Origin: CAYWJT01 sp964458655
GTDB taxonomy: Bacteria > Acidobacteriota > Aminicenantia > Aminicenantales > Saccharicenantaceae
Direction: 5' to 3'
Length of the DNA: 16,448 nucleotides
NCBI GenBank assembly: GCA_964458655.1
Contig: CAYWJT010000058.1
Location: 1-16,448, forward strand
A model generated the notes under the pieces. It worked only from the letters and a program-made list of their open reading frames with translations, was not told where the DNA came from and ran no database searches. Positions 6,489 through 13,600 of this stretch are shown here, in pieces; within the stretch, counting starts at the first letter, position 1, and each line of letters starts with the position of its first letter. The translations under genes were made by a program, and so were the position numbers.

Positions 6489-8433
6489 TCACCAGCTCCA
6501 TGGTCTGGTTCGCGGCCCCCGCGAGGTCGAGGCGCCAGAATGGGCAGAGGCGGAAACCTTGATGTATTATATCAAAACCTTCCTCGGACTGGGACAATGT
6601 CTCTATGGGCTCGGCGGACATGCCCGCGGCTCCCGGCGCCAGCACGACGATGCGGCCTCCGCAAAGCGAGGCCCGGCCGGACTCTTCCAGGACGAGTTCG
6701 CCGGGGAAAGCCAGGAAATTCCACTCCGGGGAGAACACGGCGCGCAGGAGTGCGTCTCCTTGATTTTCGATGAGCCAGCTCAGCCTGATCCTGCCCGGGC
6801 CGTTCTCGATGGTCTTTGTCACCGCTACGGGCGCCTCGGCCCCTTCCAGTCGGATGCGGCCTTCGCCTCTGAGGAATAATCTCTCTCCTTTAATCGAGAA
6901 ATCATACGCCCGGCCGGTCAGGTCGCCACGGTCCTCGAGCTTCCCTCCCCGGACAAAACCAGGGAAAGGCTCCTTCAGCAAGAAGCGGTCCAGGGCCGAA
7001 TAGCGCGGCATCGGGTCATAACTCAAGAGCGTCTCCGCGCCCTCGGGGAATTTCCGCTCCAGCTCGTGGATGCTCTTGCCCTTGCCGCCGCTTCCGTTCT
7101 CCCGCGTGTGGTAGGACTCCGGCCGTCGCGAAAGCACGTTCAATAAGTTCCTCGCGGAAATCGTGTGGTCTATCTCGTAAACGCTCCCGCCGGCGGCAGG
7201 CCGGACGAAAACGTTGAAGGTCGGGCCGAGTGAATAGGCTTCTCCGGAGCCGTCGGCGTCGAGGTCGGCCTCGGCCCAGCCGGCCCGCGGCGTCCGAACT
7301 TTGTTCTCGGCTCTTATCAGGTTGGTGTAGGCCGCCTCCCGGAGATGGGGCAGGTAGAGGCCGCCGAATACGCCGTGCCAGTATGCGTCGTTGCACTGGC
7401 CGCGGTAAAGGTCCCGGCGCGCCTCCGCGGGCGAGGTCGCGGCAGAGCGCAGTTCCGACGAGACCAGGAGCATTCTGGACCTCAGGTTGGAGGCTTCGGG
7501 ATATTTCAGGAAATAGTCCCGGAACATGCCGCCCCTTAGGAAACGCCGGCCGGCTTCGGACGTGCCTTCTTTGAGCCGCCGGAACTCCGCCAGGCCCTCC
7601 GGCTCGAGCACCCACTCCATCATCTCCTCGTAGGAGCATGGCGGGATGTAAACGCGTCCGGCCGGCGGCTCGGCGTCCAGGTATTCCGAGGCGGTCATGG
7701 TCCGGATGCCGCGGCGTTCGATGAATTCCAGGAAACCCTCGAGCCAGCCTTCGTCGTAGACCCATTTTTTCGTCCCGGGCCAGAGGCCGAATTTCTCGCC
7801 GTCGTCGCCGAGTATGGCCGCGCCGCCACCGGCTTCTATGTCGCGGAAGGCCTGCTCGACCTTATCGAGCGGCTGGAAAGGAATGAGGTAGCGCAGCTTC
7901 TTGCTGATGGGGAATATCCTGAGGGGAAAACCGTCCTCTTCGGTCACGTAGGTCCTGTGGATGTCGGTGACGCCGCCGTAATTCAGGTGCGACTCGTCGA
8001 GGAAGGTGAACTCCAGGCCCTCTTCCCTGAGCGTCCGGGCGAGCTGCGGCTCCCAGACCCTTTCCGCGAGCCACAGGCCGCGGGGCTTCCTTCCGAATTT
8101 TTCCTCCAGGTAAGCGTTCATCAGCCTGAGCTGTCCGACCCGGTCCGCCTCCGGGATCACGGGCAGGACGGGCTCATAGAAACCTCCGCCGAGGAGCTCC
8201 ACCTGGCCTCGGTCGACCAGCCTGCGGATAAGGTCCAGGCAGCCCTTGTCCTTCTTTTCCATGTGCTCCCAAAGCGGGCCGGTGAAATGCAGGCAGAAGC
8301 GGAAGCCGGGCCGGCGCTCGACCGCCTCCAGGAAGGGCCGGTAGCAGTCCTCGAAGGCCCTTTCCAGGACCCAGTCGAAGTTGCCGACCGGCTGGTGGTT
8401 GTGGACCGCGAAGACGAAGGCGAATTCGGACAT
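6472..8433 (-). CDS. GH57 4-alpha-glucanotransferase (amylomaltase-like)
   Basis: At 653 aa this matches the Thermococcus litoralis 4-alpha-glucanotransferase type (659 aa), which transfers alpha-1,4-glucan segments between chains. Motifs are VHNHQPVGNF (10-19), GLWLAERVWEPQ (119-130) with the nucleophile Glu124 (Glu123 in T. litoralis), and LGDDGEKFGLWPG (208-220) holding the general acid/base aspartate. QCNDAYWHGVFGGLYLPHLR (346-365) belongs to the DUF1925 domain typical of this subgroup. A beta-rich DUF1926-type domain fills ~380-653. The open frame extends 94 codons further upstream, but that stretch lies inside the preceding GH57 gene and is Arg/Gly-rich shadow sequence. The ATG at 8433 overlaps the preceding stop by one base (TGATG) and has AAGGAG 8 nt upstream. 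Amylase activity is a possible alternative, since the subgroup includes enzymes first described as amylases. Confidence 0.92.
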   Translation of the reverse strand: MSEFAFVFAVHNHQPVGNFDWVLERAFEDCYRPFLEAVERRPGFRFCLHFTGPLWEHMEKKDKGCLDLIRRLVDRGQVELLGGGFYEPVLPVIPEADRVGQLRLMNAYLEEKFGRKPRGLWLAERVWEPQLARTLREEGLEFTFLDESHLNYGGVTDIHRTYVTEEDGFPLRIFPISKKLRYLIPFQPLDKVEQAFRDIEAGGGAAILGDDGEKFGLWPGTKKWVYDEGWLEGFLEFIERRGIRTMTASEYLDAEPPAGRVYIPPCSYEEMMEWVLEPEGLAEFRRLKEGTSEAGRRFLRGGMFRDYFLKYPEASNLRSRMLLVSSELRSAATSPAEARRDLYRGQCNDAYWHGVFGGLYLPHLREAAYTNLIRAENKVRTPRAGWAEADLDADGSGEAYSLGPTFNVFVRPAAGGSVYEIDHTISARNLLNVLSRRPESYHTRENGSGGKGKSIHELERKFPEGAETLLSYDPMPRYSALDRFLLKEPFPGFVRGGKLEDRGDLTGRAYDFSIKGERLFLRGEGRIRLEGAEAPVAVTKTIENGPGRIRLSWLIENQGDALLRAVFSPEWNFLAFPGELVLEESGRASLCGGRIVVLAPGAAGMSAEPIETLSQSEEGFDIIHQGFRLCPFWRLDLAGAANQTMELVIEQQD

Positions 8434-9770
8434 CAGACAGGCTCCTTGCGGCCGGCCTTCTTGCAGGCGGCTTCTAGAAAAGAGCGGAAAAGCCGGTCGA
8501 ACTCTTCCTCGCCCGGCTCGCCTGCCCACCAGAACCAGTCGGAAGCCTCGGCCGCCAGCATCTCGTCGGACGGGCCGCAGACCAGCCGGGCCTCGGCCAG
8601 GAGCTCCCAGTCCCTGTTCTTGGCCGGATGTCCTATCCATTTCTCGAAGTTGCCCATCCAGGTGCCGGGAGATACGACGACCTCGTCGGCCGGACCGGCC
8701 GCGGCCCGCAGGCATTCAGGAAGCGTCGCCGGCTCCACCCCTTCGGTTTCGAGCAGCCGCTGGAACAGCTCTTCGAGGAAGGGCACGCCGTTCGAGGCGT
8801 ACCAGCCCCAAGGATTCTCGCCGTCGAGGGCTATGACCATGACCGCGTCCTCCGGCGCCGGCTTGCTTTCACAGGCGATCAGAGCGGCGAGGTGCTCGGC
8901 GGCCTGAGCAGGGGGCCAGGAATTGTAGGTGAAGCTGATGAGGTCGGCGAGCGCCCTGTTCCTGAAGAAAAGGGTCAGGCCGGAGGAACGATAAGGACGC
9001 AAAAGAGCCTCCGGTCCGCCGGCGGCGGGAAAACTCTTGCGCAGCACGTTCTCGTCGGTCACGCCGTAGCGGAAGCCGGCCTTGACCGCGGACGAGACGG
9101 CCTCGGCGCTGACCGCTCCTTCCGGCGGCCAGAGGCCTTCGGGAGCGAAGCCGAAGACGGACTCGAAGAAAGCCCGGCCTCTTACTAGCTGTTCCAGAGC
9201 GTCCTCCGGCCGGCGGAATTCGGCTTTCGGCAGGTTGTCGGCGCCTGTGCCCTGGAGGTCGCAGAGCGCCGGCAGCAGCGGGTGATAGTAAGGCGACGTC
9301 GTGAGCTCGATGAGGCTGTTCGCCCGCAGCCGGCCGTAGGCCGGCAGGAGCTCCCCGAGCGCCTTTTGTTTGAGTTCGAGCAGCTCGTCCCGGGTCTTCA
9401 TCTCCGGCTCATCCAATGGTGAGAAGCAAGACCGCAGCGCGTCAAGCTGGAGCGCTCCCGGCGCGGCGGCTTGGGACCTGGGGACGACCCTGTGCAGAAG
9501 TTCACAGTCGGCGGCGGTCAGCAGGTCGGGTCCTTTCTCCAGCGCCCGTTCGAAGGGGTCCAGGGCTTGGCCCGCGGCGTATTCCCGTATCTGCTCGAGC
9601 AGGCACGGAACGAAGTTGACGGTGGAAGGAAAACCCGTCTTTTCGGTCAGGAGGGCCATCTGGCGGTAGTTCTTGAGGCTGTGGAATAGGGCCCAGGGCA
9701 GTCGGTAGGCCCCTGATAATGGGTCGCGGTAAGGAGGCTGGTGCATGTGCCAGAGAAAAGCCAGTTTCAT
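8433..9770 (-). CDS. GH57 alpha-amylase/amylopullulanase-like glycoside hydrolase
   Basis: The 445-aa protein has the GH57 barrel motifs: LWHMHQPPY (6-14), ELTTSPYYHPLLP (155-167), GLWPPEGAVS (212-221) with the predicted nucleophile Glu217, and IALDGENPWGWY (313-324) with Asp316 as predicted acid/base. The C-terminal EASDWFWWAGE (408-418) is characteristic of the archaeal MJ1611-like predicted amylase subgroup. It lacks a signal peptide, so it should act on intracellular glucan, cleaving or debranching stored polymer. It is distinct from the next two GH57 genes: those are a transferase and a branching enzyme, while this subgroup is hydrolytic. It starts 2 nt after the M28 peptidase stop and ends with a one-base overlap into the glucanotransferase. 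The exact bond specificity (alpha-1,4, alpha-1,6 or both) cannot be read from sequence. Confidence 0.87.
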   Translation of the reverse strand: MKLAFLWHMHQPPYRDPLSGAYRLPWALFHSLKNYRQMALLTEKTGFPSTVNFVPCLLEQIREYAAGQALDPFERALEKGPDLLTAADCELLHRVVPRSQAAAPGALQLDALRSCFSPLDEPEMKTRDELLELKQKALGELLPAYGRLRANSLIELTTSPYYHPLLPALCDLQGTGADNLPKAEFRRPEDALEQLVRGRAFFESVFGFAPEGLWPPEGAVSAEAVSSAVKAGFRYGVTDENVLRKSFPAAGGPEALLRPYRSSGLTLFFRNRALADLISFTYNSWPPAQAAEHLAALIACESKPAPEDAVMVIALDGENPWGWYASNGVPFLEELFQRLLETEGVEPATLPECLRAAAGPADEVVVSPGTWMGNFEKWIGHPAKNRDWELLAEARLVCGPSDEMLAAEASDWFWWAGEPGEEEFDRLFRSFLEAACKKAGRKEPV

Positions 9771-9772
9771 GC

Positions 9773-11185
9773 TCAGGTGCCTTCCATCGAGATGATATAC
9801 GCGAGAAGCGCCATGATGACGGCCTGGAGTTCGAACTCCCGCGGATGGACGGCCGCCGGGACGTCCAGGGCCGAGTGGTGCACGTCGAAATAAGGCTGGG
9901 CGTTGGTTATCACGGACGCCGGCCGCGCGCCCGCGGCGACCAGCGGCCCGACGTCCACCCCTCCCCCGCCGCCGGTGATGGTCAGGACGCCCAAGGGGCG
10001 GAACAGGGCCTCAAAGCGCCGGACCTTGGCCAGCAGACGGCGGTCGCTTCCGCCCACGGCCAGCCCGAGCGGCAGGAAGCCGCCCCGGTCGGATTCCATG
10101 GCCAGCAAATGTTTCTCCCCTTTCCGCTCCGGCGCCGCGGCGTAATGCCTTCCGCCGGTCCCGCCGAACTCCTCGTCCATGAACATCACGGCCCGGATCG
10201 TTCTTTTGGGCTTCAGACCGCAGGCCTTTATGAGCCGCAGGGCCTCGACGCTCGCGGCGCAGCCGGCGGCGTCGTCATGGGCGCCCAGGCCCAGGTCCCA
10301 GCTGTCGAGATGTCCGCCGACCAGGACGACCTCGTCGGGCAGCTCCGAGCCGGTGAGTTCGCCCAAGACGTTGGCCGAGACGACTTGGCCGAGGTCTTCG
10401 CAGTCGAGGTTCAGATGGACTCGAACAGGTCGCCCGCTCTTGATGAGGCCGCTCAAGAAGTCGGCGTCGTTCGTGCTGACCGCGGCCGCCGGGATGCGGT
10501 TCGACCTTTCGTCATAAACGAGCATCCCGGTGTGAGGATAGTCGTCCTGCCTGAAGGTCAGGCTGCGGACCAGGACGGCCAGGGCGCCTTTCGCGGCGGC
10601 GGCCGAAGCGCCGCGCACGCGCTGGTCGGCGGCCGCGCCGTAAGCGGCGAACGCGTCGGTCATGGCCCTGTCCATGGGCCGGTTGAAAAACACGACCTTG
10701 CCCCTGGCCTCGTCGCCCAAGCGCTCGAGCTCTTGGAGCGACCGGACCTCAACCAAGTCGGCCTCAAGCCCTTCAGGCGGCGTGGCGACGCTGCCGCCGA
10801 GCGCGGCCACTTTCAATTCCTTGATGAGCCCGCCGTCCGCGCCGATGACTGAGGCCCTTTCCGCCCGGCGCACCCACTTCCTGACCGTCACGGGCTCGGT
10901 GCGAACACGGTCGAAGCCGAGCTCCTCCATTATCCGGACGCAGACAGCCACGGCCTCGTCCGCCTGTGGCGACCCGGTCAGACGGGGACCGACCGCGACT
11001 ATCCTGTTGAGGAGCTCGACGGCCCCTTCCGAGCGCAGGCCGACTTCCTGAAGCCTTACGGCCGCGTCCCGATACATGTTTTCATGAACGGAACGGGAAC
11101 AGCACCCAGCCGCAAAGCACAGGGCCGCGGCAACGGCGAACCATATCAAGGTCAAACGTTGTCTCGGGCTGCGAACGGCCGCCAT
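9773..11185 (-). CDS. M28-family zinc peptidase lipoprotein (carboxypeptidase Q-like)
   Basis: The 470-aa protein is an aminopeptidase/carboxypeptidase Q-type di-zinc exopeptidase. A signal peptide (hydrophobic ~11-26) ends in AAGC with Cys28, so it is probably lipid-anchored outside the inner membrane; -3 Ala is a non-optimal lipobox. Residues ~128-265 form a PA-type insert. The catalytic domain shows GGHLDSWD (His292, Asp294), GAHDDAAG (bridging Asp304 or 305), MDEEFGGTGG (Glu338/Glu339), MESDRGG (Asp366) and DVHHSALD (His436/437), a full metal and general-base set. Its placement in a cytoplasmic purine/glucan operon is unexpected, because its substrate is extracytoplasmic peptide. The start (ATG at 11185) is 1 nt from the preceding stop; the ribosome binding site (AAGAG) is weak, suggesting translational coupling. 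Confidence 0.9.
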   Translation of the reverse strand: MAAVRSPRQRLTLIWFAVAAALCFAAGCCSRSVHENMYRDAAVRLQEVGLRSEGAVELLNRIVAVGPRLTGSPQADEAVAVCVRIMEELGFDRVRTEPVTVRKWVRRAERASVIGADGGLIKELKVAALGGSVATPPEGLEADLVEVRSLQELERLGDEARGKVVFFNRPMDRAMTDAFAAYGAAADQRVRGASAAAAKGALAVLVRSLTFRQDDYPHTGMLVYDERSNRIPAAAVSTNDADFLSGLIKSGRPVRVHLNLDCEDLGQVVSANVLGELTGSELPDEVVLVGGHLDSWDLGLGAHDDAAGCAASVEALRLIKACGLKPKRTIRAVMFMDEEFGGTGGRHYAAAPERKGEKHLLAMESDRGGFLPLGLAVGGSDRRLLAKVRRFEALFRPLGVLTITGGGGGVDVGPLVAAGARPASVITNAQPYFDVHHSALDVPAAVHPREFELQAVIMALLAYIISMEGT

Positions 11186-11186
11186 G

Positions 11187-11696
11187 TCAACTCTTGCCGC
11201 CCGGCGCCTTTTTCCCGGGCCCCTTGTTCGTCTCCGAACCGCCTGCCTTGAAGAACAGCCAGACGAAACCGCCCTTGGGGTCGCGGTTCTTTATCCTGAC
11301 CAGGACGAAGCGGCCTTTGAGCCGCCGGCCTTTGACCTCGATTACCAGCCGGTCCGGCCCGCTCTCGAGCGGCACATATTCGCCGCTGTCCCAGATCTCC
11401 ACCCTACCGGCGCCGTATTCCGGCTCGGGGATGACCCCTTCGAAGCTTTCGTAGCCCAGGGGATGGTCCTCGGTGGGCACCGCCAGCCGTTTGACTCCAG
11501 GTTCGTTCGGCGGCTCCTTGGGCAAAGCCCAGCTTTTGAGGACGCCGTCCGTTTCGAGCCTTAGGTCGTAGTGGAGCCGGCTCGCGTCGTGTTTCTGGAT
11601 GACATAGACCAGGCCCGTCTTTTTTTTCGCCGCCGGACGGGCAGGCTCCGGCGTCTTGGCGAAGTCCCTCTTTTTCCCGTATTCAGTCAGGGGCAT
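11187..11696 (-). CDS. Stand-alone LigD-type 3'-phosphoesterase (DNA polymerase/ligase N-terminal domain)
   Basis: This 169-aa protein consists of only the phosphoesterase (PE) domain that forms one module of the NHEJ ligase LigD. PE enzymes remove 3'-phosphates and 3'-terminal ribonucleotides from DNA ends using a metal. All six active-site residues known for Pseudomonas aeruginosa LigD (His42, His48, Asp50, Arg52, His84, Tyr88) are present with identical spacing: His36, His42, Asp44, Arg46, His78, Tyr82. The N-terminus (EYGKKRDFAKTPEP) is also family-typical, and the tail is Lys/Gly-rich. No ligase, primase-polymerase or Ku gene is in the window. The ATG at 11696 fits the family start; an alternative ATG at 11747 overlaps the upstream stop as ATGA but lacks a ribosome binding site and adds 17 Arg/Gly-rich residues. 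A 3' repair role is likely; why it is in this operon is unknown. Confidence 0.9.
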   Translation of the reverse strand: MPLTEYGKKRDFAKTPEPARPAAKKKTGLVYVIQKHDASRLHYDLRLETDGVLKSWALPKEPPNEPGVKRLAVPTEDHPLGYESFEGVIPEPEYGAGRVEIWDSGEYVPLESGPDRLVIEVKGRRLKGRFVLVRIKNRDPKGGFVWLFFKAGGSETNKGPGKKAPGGKS

Positions 11697-11713
11697 GGTT
11701 CCCTTTCGCCCGT

Positions 11714-11731
11714 GCGGCGCTCCGGCGCCGC
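11714..11731. repeat. Perfect GC-only hairpin between AICAR transformylase and phosphoesterase genes
   Basis: GCGGCGC and GCGCCGC form a perfect 7-bp stem around the loop TCCG. It sits in the only sizeable gap (47 nt) inside the eleven-gene block. On the transcribed (minus) strand no T-run follows, so it is not an intrinsic terminator; it could instead protect or process the mRNA. Chance formation is possible in DNA this GC-rich. Confidence 0.4.
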
Positions 11732-11743
11732 GCGGCCGCCGGG

Positions 11744-12829
11744 TCATCGGTGCAAGAAGCATCTCTCGCAATCGACCTCGCCGGGCTTCCTCGTGACCAT
11801 CATGGCCAGGCCGAGCTCGTTGGCCCGGTCGATGACCTCCTGGTCCTTGACCGAGCCCAATGGATAGATGATGCCGGTGATGCCGTGCTTGGCGGCGAGC
11901 TCGACCACGTCCGGGAAAGGCATGAAGGCGTCCGAGGCCAGGACGCAGCCTTGAGGCCCGTAGCCCCGGCCCGAGAGCCGGATGGCGTTCTCGGCCGAGT
12001 CGATGCGGCTCCTCTGGCCCGAGCCGATGCCGTGGACCTTGTCCCTGGAGCCGATGACCACGGCGTTCGAACGGGTGAAGCAGGCCACGGTCCAGTTGAA
12101 GACGGCCGCCCATATCTCGTCCTCGGTGGGCCGCCGGAGGGAGACGCAATCCATGTGCTCCGGCGAAACCACCCGGGAATCGAAGCGTTTCTGGACGAGC
12201 AGGCCGCCGGCCACGCGCTTGACCTCCAGGCCGTTGTCGTGCGAGGGCTCGTCGAAGGCGGCCCGCGACCTGACGACCCGCAGCACCTTCCTCCCGGCCA
12301 GGACGGCCAGGGCCTCGTCCGCGTAGCCGGGAGCGAAGACGACCTCGATGTTGCGCGGGCTCTCGACGAGCAACCGCGCCAGCGGCTCGGTGACGGTGGA
12401 GTTGAAAACATCAACGCTGCCGAAGTTGGAAAGCGGGTCGCACTTCCAGGCCTTCTCGAAGGCCTCGAGCGCGCTCGAGCCCAGCGCGACGCCGCTCGGC
12501 ATCTCATGCTTGATGATGACGGCGGCATGGCTACCCCGGAAGATCGCGCCGAGCTTGCGGGCCAGCCTCTGGCCGAGGTCCATGTCCGCCAGGTTGATGT
12601 AGCTCAAGCCCTTGGTGCCTTCCTGGAGGACGTCGATACCGGCCAGGTTAGGGCCCGAGGCGCCTTCTTCCTGGTAGAAGGCGGCCGGGTAGCCTGGGTT
12701 CTCGCCGTAGCGAAGAGAAAGCTTCTTGACGAAGCGCGTCTCGCCGAAGTTAAGGTTCTCCGGGAAATCCTCCCGGACCTTGGTCGAATACTGGGTGCGG
12801 GCGGTGCGTTCGGTCTTGTCCATGTTCAT
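11744..12829 (-). CDS. Stand-alone AICAR transformylase (C-terminal half of PurH)
   Basis: The 361-aa protein matches only the AICAR formyltransferase part of bifunctional PurH, which converts AICAR plus 10-formyl-THF to FAICAR. The MGS-fold IMP cyclohydrolase half is absent. Motifs: LRYGENP (39-45), IIKHEMPSG (105-113) with the catalytic Lys107/His108 pair, DPLSNFGSVDVFN (131-143), VVFAPGYADEAL (163-174), GGLLVQ (208-213), RSNAVV (253-258), GIGSGQRSRIDSAENA (267-282) and SDAFMPFPD (299-307). Some usually conserved positions differ from E. coli-type PurH: KHxNPCG reads KHEMPSG, NPHQ reads NPGY, and QPGGS reads YPLGS. Upstream purO supplies the missing cyclohydrolase, with a 4-nt ATGA overlap, so the two probably act in sequence. 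A second ATG at 12823 is an alternative start. Confidence 0.88.
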   Translation of the reverse strand: MNMDKTERTARTQYSTKVREDFPENLNFGETRFVKKLSLRYGENPGYPAAFYQEEGASGPNLAGIDVLQEGTKGLSYINLADMDLGQRLARKLGAIFRGSHAAVIIKHEMPSGVALGSSALEAFEKAWKCDPLSNFGSVDVFNSTVTEPLARLLVESPRNIEVVFAPGYADEALAVLAGRKVLRVVRSRAAFDEPSHDNGLEVKRVAGGLLVQKRFDSRVVSPEHMDCVSLRRPTEDEIWAAVFNWTVACFTRSNAVVIGSRDKVHGIGSGQRSRIDSAENAIRLSGRGYGPQGCVLASDAFMPFPDVVELAAKHGITGIIYPLGSVKDQEVIDRANELGLAMMVTRKPGEVDCERCFLHR

Positions 12830-13554
12830 CGCCTTTCAATCCGGTTTATGATGGATACTGCGGCCGCTGCGGGGTTGTCTGGGTCGAAAGAAACGCAGGC
12901 CACGGCCACCCGGAAATCCCGACCAGGCGTTCGCGGCGCGAGCGAGTCGTAGACCTGCTCGGCGGCCCCGTTCGGGTCGGATTCCTCGGTTTCGACCTCG
13001 ACCGGCGCCAGGTCGAACACGGACAACGGGTCGCTGTTCTCTCCCCTGTAGGTGGAAACGACGTAAGCCCTGCCCCTCGCGAAAGGCCGTTCGAAATAAT
13101 CCCTGAGGCTTTCTCCGCCGGGGCCCCGCCTGACGACGCACAGTGCCAGCCTTCCGCGGCTGACGCAGGCGCTTATCCTCGGCGTGAAGATGGGCGAGTC
13201 TGGCTCGTAGTCCCAACCCGCCAGGGCCCGCGCCAGGGCAGCAGCCGGGCAGGGCTCCGAACGCATGGCCTCGAAGATGTCCTCGGTCTGCTTGCCGTTG
13301 GAAACCGCGACGCCGCACTCGCCGGCCATGACCGCGGAGTAAATGAGGAGGTCAGGGTTGCCTTTCTTCAGGGTTTCTTCGTCGGTCGGTCGGACCATGA
13401 CCTTGTCGCCGGACCGGACCAGCTTGCGGGCCTGGCTCGAGGCTGACCGGCCCGTGATCACATAGACGACCTGTCCCGCGCCGGACGGGTCGGCGCCCGC
13501 GGCCAGCAGCCGGCCGGGATACTCGAGTGCCTTCAGTGCTTGCGTCAATTTCAT
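12826..13554 (-). CDS. purO: Archaeal-type IMP cyclohydrolase (PurO family)
   Basis: The 242-aa protein belongs to the PurO/IMP_cyclohyd family, which closes the ring of FAICAR to give IMP, the last step of purine synthesis. Diagnostic segments are EYPGR (11-15), YVITGRSASSQARK (31-44), VMVRPTD (52-58), NPDLLIYSA (66-74), SNGKQTEDIFEAM (85-97), TPRISA (124-129) and the C-terminal AVACVSFD (217-224). Purines are usually finished by bifunctional PurH in bacteria; here the cyclohydrolase is a separate protein of a different fold, paired with a transformylase-only gene downstream. It is the first gene of the eleven-gene block. The ATG at 13554 is preceded by AAGGGAG at ~13 nt, a longer than usual spacing. 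A promoter candidate lies just upstream. Confidence 0.88.
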   Translation of the reverse strand: MKLTQALKALEYPGRLLAAGADPSGAGQVVYVITGRSASSQARKLVRSGDKVMVRPTDEETLKKGNPDLLIYSAVMAGECGVAVSNGKQTEDIFEAMRSEPCPAAALARALAGWDYEPDSPIFTPRISACVSRGRLALCVVRRGPGGESLRDYFERPFARGRAYVVSTYRGENSDPLSVFDLAPVEVETEESDPNGAAEQVYDSLAPRTPGRDFRVAVACVSFDPDNPAAAAVSIINRIERR

Positions 13555-13561
13555 GTCGTTA

Positions 13562-13600
13562 TCAGCCGCTCCCTTCAGCCGCTATAGATAGCACAGCGGC
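13562..13600. repeat. Short direct and inverted repeats over the purO promoter (possible operator)
   Basis: TCAGCCGCT occurs twice in direct orientation (13562-13570 and 13575-13583, period 13). The second copy also pairs with an inverted AGCGGC at 13595-13600, so a 6-bp palindrome brackets the predicted -10 box of the leftward promoter. This is where a repressor would bind, but the repeats are short and GC-rich and could be fortuitous. Confidence 0.35.

Noticed and set aside
3776..6773. Further long plus-strand open frames opposite glgC and the GH57 genes
   Set aside because: Same cause: antisense reflections in GC-rich DNA, with compositions unlike real proteins and no ribosome binding sites.
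8434..8715. 94-codon N-terminal extension of the 4-alpha-glucanotransferase
   Set aside because: It lies inside the preceding GH57 gene, is Arg/Gly-rich shadow sequence, and the family starts at the ATG at 8433, which has a good ribosome binding site.
11750..12952. 400-codon plus-strand frame opposite the AICAR transformylase gene
   Set aside because: Antisense to a gene with clear motifs on the other strand; no domain seen.
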